Assembly (NCBI GenBank): GCA_910586775.1
Contig: CAJUJN010000098.1
Coordinates: 4,209 to 14,382 of the forward strand
Direction: 5' to 3'
Origin: an uncultured Acetatifactor sp.
GTDB taxonomy: Bacteria; Bacillota; Clostridia; Lachnospirales; Lachnospiraceae
Length of the DNA: 10,174 nt
Part shown: one piece after another, positions 5,987 to 10,174 of the stretch
Layout of the letters: every line of letters begins with the position of its first letter
Numbering within the stretch: the first letter of the stretch is position 1
Program-made: the position numbers and the translations under genes
Notes under the pieces: generated by a model
The model's input: the letters and a program-made list of their open reading frames with translations, nothing else
Told to the model about the DNA's origin: nothing
The model's database searches: none

Positions 5987-7297
5987 ATGGATACCGCATC
6001 ACTCTATTGGCTCCAGTCCATACTGGTTGCGTTTCTGCTGACCTGCAGCATTTTCATATTGGCCCATCCGTACCTTTCCGCAAGGAAATACCCTGTGTTC
6101 TTCGTATTGATGGCAGTGCCCTTTTTTGTGCAGATGTATCTGAACTTTACTTCTTTGTTGTTCGTTACGCTGGCGCTGAATTCTCTTCTGCTGGTGAAGT
6201 TCACGGAGAAGCCATATACCGTTTATTATATTCCCATGGGATATATCATAAACTGTGTCATTCTGAACTTAATAACGTTTGCAGGCAATCTGTTTTGGGA
6301 CATCTCCATTCAGGAGCTGAATGCCAATCCCTTTTTGCTGACAGTATATGAAATCTGCGCAATTGCAGTGTCCTTCCCTGTCCTTTATCTGGTGAGACGG
6401 CTGTTCCGGAAATATCTCATTGGCATTTTGGAAAAAATGGGCAGGAAGCTGCTGCTTTTTATCGCTTTGACCCTTTTGCTCTGCGCGTTTATGCTTTTCA
6501 CCATGGCTTCTTTCTTCGATCATGTGGAAATCACCCACAGGGAGTTCTTTTTGATGGTGGCTTCCCTTGTGCTCTATTTTCTGTTTACGTTCAGCATGAT
6601 TCTTATTGTGCTGCATACGGTGAGAAAAGGCTATGAGGCCCGGAAGAAAGTGGAGTATCTGGAGAACCTGAACGAGTACACCAGGAACCTGGAGATGGTG
6701 TACAATAATCTGCGCTCTTTCCGGCATGATTATATCAATATCATGGCATCGCTGGCGGCTTATATCGATGAGAGGAAATATGAGGAGCTGGGGGACTTTT
6801 TCTATGAGCATATCCTGCCCATGCAGAAGAATCTCTCCCAGAAGAATGACGCATTGAACCATTTATTGCATGTGAAGATATTGGAGCTGAAGAGCATCCT
6901 GTATACCAAGCTGCTCCTGGCCGTCAACCAGGATATCGAAGTGAATATCGATATCCCGGACGAAATCGATTCCGTCCATATGGATACGGTGGATTTGACC
7001 AGAATGCTGGGGATTTATCTGGACAATGCCATCGAGGCCTGCCTGGAGACGGAGCGTCCTGTGTTGAATTTCCACCTTGGCAAGGTGGGGCAGGATGTGG
7101 TATTCATCCTGTCGAATTCGTTTATCGACAGGGGGCTTTCCGTGACGCAGATGCATAAAAAGGACGTAACCACAAAGGGGGATGGGCATGGTCTGGGCCT
7201 CCACATTGTGTCGGAACTATTGAGCCGCTATGACAATATTTTTCATGAAACCCTGATGGAAGACGGGCTGTTCATACAGCAGGTGCGGATTTCGTGA
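5987..7297 (+). CDS. GHKL-domain sensor histidine kinase (AgrC/ComD-like)
   Basis: A complete 436-residue membrane kinase. The first about 210 residues are hydrophobic, with about six to seven predicted membrane segments (roughly 8-28, 36-70, 80-102, 117-140, 152-175, 187-210). A short coiled-coil linker (about 212-240, ARKKVEYLENLNEYTRNLEM) follows. The phospho-acceptor His247 lies in LRSFRHDYINIMASL, typical of the HPK10/AgrC class. The ATP-binding GHKL domain has an N-box with Asn347 in LDNAIEAC and a G-box at 399-405 (DGHGLGL). Start at 5987, preceded by GGGAGGGA. Relatives sense peptides and phosphorylate a LytTR-family regulator normally encoded next door. None is present here: the following gene is on the other strand. 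The kinase is therefore an orphan or its partner has been lost. Confidence 0.93.
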   Translation: MDTASLYWLQSILVAFLLTCSIFILAHPYLSARKYPVFFVLMAVPFFVQMYLNFTSLLFVTLALNSLLLVKFTEKPYTVYYIPMGYIINCVILNLITFAGNLFWDISIQELNANPFLLTVYEICAIAVSFPVLYLVRRLFRKYLIGILEKMGRKLLLFIALTLLLCAFMLFTMASFFDHVEITHREFFLMVASLVLYFLFTFSMILIVLHTVRKGYEARKKVEYLENLNEYTRNLEMVYNNLRSFRHDYINIMASLAAYIDERKYEELGDFFYEHILPMQKNLSQKNDALNHLLHVKILELKSILYTKLLLAVNQDIEVNIDIPDEIDSVHMDTVDLTRMLGIYLDNAIEACLETERPVLNFHLGKVGQDVVFILSNSFIDRGLSVTQMHKKDVTTKGDGHGLGLHIVSELLSRYDNIFHETLMEDGLFIQQVRIS

Positions 7298-7445
7298 ATG
7301 ATGCGCTCTGCCAATGGGACGGGGTCGTATGCGGTAAAGGAGCGGAAACCGAATACGCGAGACAGGCCACCGCACACACTTTCCTTTCCGGAATCGTGTA
7401 CCTGATACGTATTAAACTTTAAATATATGTTGAAGGAGACTTCTA
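7298..7445. other. Junction region after the kinase; possible toxin-start remnant on the minus strand
   Basis: The kinase and the antitoxin fragment converge here. On the minus strand an ATG (7449-7447) overlaps the antitoxin stop by four bases (ATGA), the usual coupling of antitoxin and toxin. The frame reads MIEVSFNIYLKFNTYQVHDS and runs into sequence antisense to the kinase, ending at 7243. It resembles no toxin I recognise beyond its position, so the toxin is probably deleted. No good terminator is seen between the convergent genes. Confidence 0.4.
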
Positions 7446-7736
7446 TCATTTTTGCAGCCCTTTCCTTAAATCTGAAAAGACATCTGATACAGAACGTGAT
7501 TCATCGGCTCTGGCCTGTGATAATCCAGTCTCCATCATTGTGTTGAATTCCGCCGCGGTCATCGAGTCCTGTGCCACTGGTTCGTCAGGGACAGTCAAGG
7601 GGAAAGGGATGCTCCTGGTCATGATAATCTGTTTATAAAGCATATTGATCACGACAGAGGCCGGGACACCCAGCCTTGCCATAATGGATTCCGCTTGTTC
7701 TTTGACTTCCGGTTCGACACGGGCAGAGCCGAACCG
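7446..7736 (-). pseudogene. RelB/DinJ-family antitoxin lacking its start codon
   Basis: The minus-strand frame reads RFGSARVEPEVKEQAESIMA, then RLGVPASVVINMLYKQII, the ribbon-helix-helix pattern of RelB/DinJ antitoxins. The C-terminal part has MTAAEFNTMM and ends SVSDVFSDLRKGLQK at a normal family end. The codon before RFGS is TAA (7739-7737) and no ATG, GTG or TTG lies in frame until Met at 7682, inside the first helix. About eight N-terminal residues and the promoter are thus missing. The break lies within a few bases of the permease stop at 7742, so a deletion fused the two regions. Translation from 7682 could still give a 78-residue protein without the DNA-binding strand. Confidence 0.72.
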
Positions 7737-7741
7737 TTACA

Positions 7742-8467
7742 CTATAAATCCTTTTTCTGCAAAATACCCATGCCCACAATGGAGAACGCAACGCCTGTGA
7801 CCAAGAACAAGGCGATATTCCTGACACTCCAGTCCTGGTACAGCAGGAACTGATCGGACTGGCAGAACAGCACGTAATCCATCACTTTATCCAGCCCCGC
7901 TATCTTCTGCCCCATCATCCGGAGGATGCCGGGCATCACCCAGAACAGCACAATCAGATAGATAAAAGGCATAATCGTGCTGTTGCGCACACAGGTGATC
8001 ATCACCGCGGTGGCGCCTATGGCAAACCCATAGATCATATAGATCAGGATCTCCTTCCCGATGACCGCTAACAACCCAGACGCCGTCCAGGGCTGCCCGC
8101 AGATGACTATGGCAACGTCATACAGAATGCCGCCGCACAGGCCAATCAGCAGATTGGCAAGGGCTATGCTCACAATCTTCGCGGTGACGATCTGGATTCT
8201 GGTGCTCCTTGACGCAAAAACAAAGGTGGCTGTCTTTAAATCAAACTCCTCCCCCAGGCTCTTTGCCGCCAGGAACATGATCAGGATGCTGGAAAAGTTC
8301 CCGAAGAACGCGATCACATTGTGCACCCCGAAGCTCTCCGGGAACGCATACGCGCCGTATGCCATGCCGCCTCCCATGACCAGTGACATCAGCAGGCCGA
8401 ACAGAAATTCTCGCTTTTTCAGTAATTTTTCCAATTCCAGAAATGTAATGCTTATCGTCTTCTTCAT
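7742..8467 (-). CDS. ABC-2 type transporter permease subunit
   Basis: A complete 241-residue membrane protein, of usual length for small ABC-2 permeases. It opens MKKTISITFLELEKLLKKRE, an amphipathic cytoplasmic start typical of the family. About six hydrophobic segments follow (roughly 22-42, 50-68, 95-118, 135-160, 165-185, 212-233). The segment SLGEEFDLKTATFVFASRST is the usual loop after the second membrane helix. Start at 8467, preceded by AAAGGAGAG. Such permeases pair with an ATP-binding protein normally encoded just upstream in the same operon; here a promoter and terminator lie upstream instead, so no ATPase is present in the window. A possible LytTR-type site upstream hints at control by a peptide-sensing two-component system. 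Substrate is unknown; peptide or lantibiotic export or immunity is common for relatives. Confidence 0.85.
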   Translation of the reverse strand: MKKTISITFLELEKLLKKREFLFGLLMSLVMGGGMAYGAYAFPESFGVHNVIAFFGNFSSILIMFLAAKSLGEEFDLKTATFVFASRSTRIQIVTAKIVSIALANLLIGLCGGILYDVAIVICGQPWTASGLLAVIGKEILIYMIYGFAIGATAVMITCVRNSTIMPFIYLIVLFWVMPGILRMMGQKIAGLDKVMDYVLFCQSDQFLLYQDWSVRNIALFLVTGVAFSIVGMGILQKKDL

Positions 8468-8496
8468 AACTTTGACTCTCCTTTCTCTTTCCTCCC

Positions 8497-8502
8497 ATTA
8501 TA
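8497..8502 (-). promoter_or_regulatory. -10 element of the permease gene
   Basis: A perfect TATAAT on the minus strand, about 30 bases from the start codon at 8467. The -35 region at a 17-bp spacer reads CAGGAA, a poor match, as expected for a promoter needing an activator. Confidence 0.5.
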
Positions 8503-8533
8503 AGCAGTTTCCATCCCCATTCCTGTTTTTTTC

Positions 8534-8562
8534 CTAAACGGTTGAAAATTCGTCGTAAGCGT
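8534..8562 (-). promoter_or_regulatory. Possible LytTR response-regulator binding site
   Basis: On the minus strand ACCGTTTAG (8542-8534) fits the general LytTR consensus [TA][AC][CA]GTTN[AG][TG]. A weaker ACGCTTACG-like half lies 20 bp upstream (8562-8554), near the one to two helical turns expected for direct repeats. The sites lie directly upstream of the degenerate -35 of the permease, the normal activator position. Only one half is a good match, so this is suggestive. Confidence 0.38.
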
Positions 8563-8658
8563 CAGGATATGTGCTCCTTCCGATTATCAATACCCTAAAA
8601 ATCGTAGGTTTTTCCCCTGAAAACCTTCGCCGGTCAGGCATTCGCATACTCTTCTCAT

Positions 8659-8699
8659 AAAAAACCGGGGCGACAGGCAGCGCTCCTGCCTCTCACCCC
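8659..8699 (-). terminator. Rho-independent terminator after the GH130 gene
   Basis: On the minus strand GGGGTGAGAGGCAG (8699-8686) pairs with CTGCCTGTCGCCCC (8680-8667) with one mismatch and a GAGCG loop, followed by GG and a run of six T (8664-8659). It lies about 70 bases past the GH130 stop and insulates the permease from it. Confidence 0.88.
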
Positions 8700-8769
8700 A
8701 AATTCCCGCGGCCTCTTCCGCATTTCTGAAAATCTCAGGACACGGCAAGTCCCTTAGGAATCGCCTTCC

Positions 8770-9792
8770 TTACCGCTTCCCGATCTCCCTGTCTGAGTCG
8801 GTGGTCTTGCTGTGCTCCTTGATATAGTCCGTAATGTCGTCCAGCCTGGTGAACGCCAGTCCCACATAGCTGTCCGCGGCGCCGTAGTAAATGGCGATCT
8901 TCCCGCTCTCGCTGTCGTGGATGGTGGCGCAGGGGAAGCACACATTGGGCACAAATCCCCTCTCCTCATACCACTGCTCCGGCGTCAGCAGGAAATCTTC
9001 GCAGCGGTATTTCACAATAGACGGATTATCGATATCCAGAATAGCGCCGCCGATGCTGTACACATAACCGTTGCAGGTGCCGCTAACACCGTGGTAGAAC
9101 AGAAGTCATCCTTCACTGGTCTCGATAGGAGCAGCGCCGCCGCCGATCTTTAAGGACTCCCACCACTCGTTGCCCTTGCCCATCACATGCCTGTGTTTTC
9201 CCCAGTACACCAGATCCGGGCTCTCGCTCAAAAAGATATCTCCGAAGGGCGTATGTCCACTGTCGGAAGGTCTGCTCAACAGACAGAAATTCCCGTTAAT
9301 CTTCCTGGGAAAGAGCACAGCGTTGCGGTTAAAGGGCAGGAAGGGGTTCTCAATCCTTGTAAATGTCTTGAAATCCTGTGTTTTCGCCATGCCGATGGCA
9401 GCGCCGTAAAAATCCTGACACCAGATGATGTAATAGGTATCCTCCACCTTCACCAGCCTGGGGTCGTAAGCGTATATGGGCATAAAGGGCTTACCCTCCT
9501 CATCCACAAAGGGAATCTTCTCCTCGTCAAAATTCCAGTGGATGGCGTCCTGGCTCCTGCCCATATAAATATACGGAATTCCGTTATTCTGTTCCCCTCG
9601 GAACACGCCGATGAAACCGTCCTCATAGGGCATTACCGCGCTGTTGAAAATCCTGGCCACATTCTTCAACGGATTGCGCCCGATGACGGGATTTTCGGAA
9701 TATCTCCAGACGGGAGCGCCGGTGAAAGTTTCCGGTCCCTCCTGCCAGGGTACATTGGGTACTGCGGGGCTGATCATTTTGTATTTGCTCAT
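8770..9792 (-). pseudogene. GH130-family glycosidase/phosphorylase interrupted by an in-frame TGA
   Basis: The frame from ATG 9792 (AAAGGAGAAAAAT upstream) to TAA 8770 is 340 codons, normal for the family, but codon 229 is TGA (9108-9106). The family signature is clear: NPVIGRNPLKN (34-44), a substrate-site region IFNSAVMPYEDGFIGVFRGE (48-67), and YDPRLVKVEDTYYIIW (109-124). Asp110 is the likely catalytic general acid by analogy with characterised GH130 enzymes. After the stop the same frame continues LLFYHGVSGTCNGYVYSIGG and further family-like sequence to the end. Homologues usually have Trp at the stop (EGWLLFYHGV), so one G-to-A change (TGG to TGA) explains it. GH130 enzymes phosphorolyse or hydrolyse beta-mannosides; the exact substrate cannot be told. 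The truncated 228-residue product would lack the last part of the beta-propeller. A sequencing error is the main alternative. Confidence 0.85.
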
Positions 9793-9980
9793 TTTTCTCC
9801 TTTCCTGAGGAAATGCCTGCCTTTTTCACATGGGCACCGGAAAATCCCCGGGTGGCCCCCTGCCATTTCCGGACATTCGCCCTGTAATACATTTGCCGCA
9901 ATTCCCCGAAACATGCCGCCCTGGAATTTGTCCTGCCTGCAGGGCAGTCCCTGCGGCGGCAATATAGTTTGTTATTGGGT
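9793..9980. other. GC-rich leader region of the GH130 gene
   Basis: No gene is seen. The 188 bases upstream of the GH130 start are GC-rich and contain a short hairpin CTGCC/GGCAG near 9932-9946. No good -10/-35 pair was found for the GH130 gene here. Confidence 0.4.
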
Positions 9981-10070
9981 TTGTTTTAGTCTATTTTAGT
10001 TTTTTTTAGTTTATTTTAGTTATTTTTGAGTTTGTTTTAGTTTTTTTAGTTATTTTTAGTTTATTTTAAG
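9981..10070. repeat. Tandem array of nine degenerate 10-bp T-rich units
   Basis: Units of the form TTDTTTTAGT repeat with a near-exact 10-bp period: TTGTTTTAGT, CTATTTTAGT, TTTTTTTAGT, TTATTTTAGT, TATTTTTGAG, TTTGTTTTAG, TTTTTTTAGT, TATTTTTAGT, TTATTTTAAG. Looser copies flank it on both sides. One helical turn per unit puts the T-tracts in phase, a configuration known to curve DNA. It lies upstream of the GH130 gene; function unknown. Confidence 0.85.
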
Positions 10071-10109
10071 TTTGTTCTTTGGGTTTGTTTTATAGTAAAC
10101 GACTTTATT

Positions 10110-10174
10110 ATCTTTACTTTGGCGAATTATGCTGATTGCTGTTGCAATTCCGGCTTTGAATCAAAGTAAGAATA
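10110..10174. repeat. Imperfect inverted repeat at the right edge
   Basis: TATCTTTACTTTG (10110-10122) matches the reverse complement of CAAAGTAAGAATA (10162-10174) at 11 of 13 positions. A second inner pair GAATT/AATTC lies between, and CTTTGAATCAAAG (10154-10166) is itself a palindrome about its centre. It could be a regulator site or an element end; it is cut by the window edge. Confidence 0.5.

Noticed and set aside
7243..7449. Intact 68-residue toxin after the RelB-like antitoxin
   Set aside because: Only its start position fits; the sequence shows no toxin family pattern and its end is antisense to the kinase.
9106..9108. TGA in the GH130 frame as recoded Trp or selenocysteine
   Set aside because: Other genes in the window terminate normally with TGA, and the family residue at this site is Trp, not a redox Cys/Sec. 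A nonsense mutation or sequencing error is simpler.
9840..9910. GGAATTGCGGCAAAT-like sequence on the minus strand as a third MITE copy
   Set aside because: Only about 15-20 bases at one end resemble the element; the 18-bp core and the other end are absent.
9981..10070. CRISPR array
   Set aside because: Units are 10 bp and contiguous with no spacers, and no cas-like gene is present.

Overview
The window looks like an accessory region of a gut-type Clostridia genome, most likely Lachnospiraceae. This is inference, drawn from the combination of an Rpn/PD-(D/E)XK transposase-like protein, an AAA-ATPase/PD-(D/E)XK fusion protein, a GHKL sensor kinase, a LacI regulator, a GH130 glycosidase, strong AGGAGG-type ribosome sites and moderate GC. 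No species call is possible from the sequence alone.

Layout. 1-865 (-): C-terminally cut Rpn-like nuclease/transposase gene ending in a GMEK tandem repeat at the window edge. A 100-bp MITE-like element (962-1061) lies between that gene and its probable promoter (1083-1111). 1356-2363 (-): LacI-family regulator, with a consensus promoter at 2612-2640 and a long leader carrying a perfect 15-bp inverted repeat. 2762-3102 (+): broken MGMT-family gene, interrupted by a second MITE copy (2944-3051) flanked by a TTA duplication. 3103-3327 (-): N-terminal stump of a SAM methyltransferase, joined tail to tail with the MGMT remnant. 3581-5365 (+): intact AAA-ATPase-like/PD-(D/E)XK protein with an 18-bp in-frame tandem expansion. 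5747-5854 (+): stump of a YefM/Phd-like antitoxin. 5987-7297 (+): GHKL (AgrC-like) sensor kinase with no response regulator beside it. 7446-7736 (-): RelB/DinJ-type antitoxin lacking its start, abutting an ABC-2 type permease (7742-8467, -) that has no ATPase gene beside it and has a possible LytTR site upstream. 8770-9792 (-): GH130 glycosidase interrupted by a single in-frame TGA at a Trp-like position. 9981-10070: nine near-10-bp T-rich tandem units. 10110-10174: an imperfect inverted repeat at the right edge.

The theme is decay and small-repeat activity rather than one coherent pathway. At least five genes are truncated, frameshifted or carry a nonsense codon, and two regulatory partners (kinase, permease) stand alone. 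The best candidate for something undescribed is the pair of ~100-bp elements with related inverted termini and matching 3-bp target duplications. Removing one copy restores the reading of the gene it interrupts across the insertion point, which is direct internal evidence of transposition. The kinase and permease could belong to one LytTR-type sensing/transport circuit whose other parts lie elsewhere or are lost, but that is inference.
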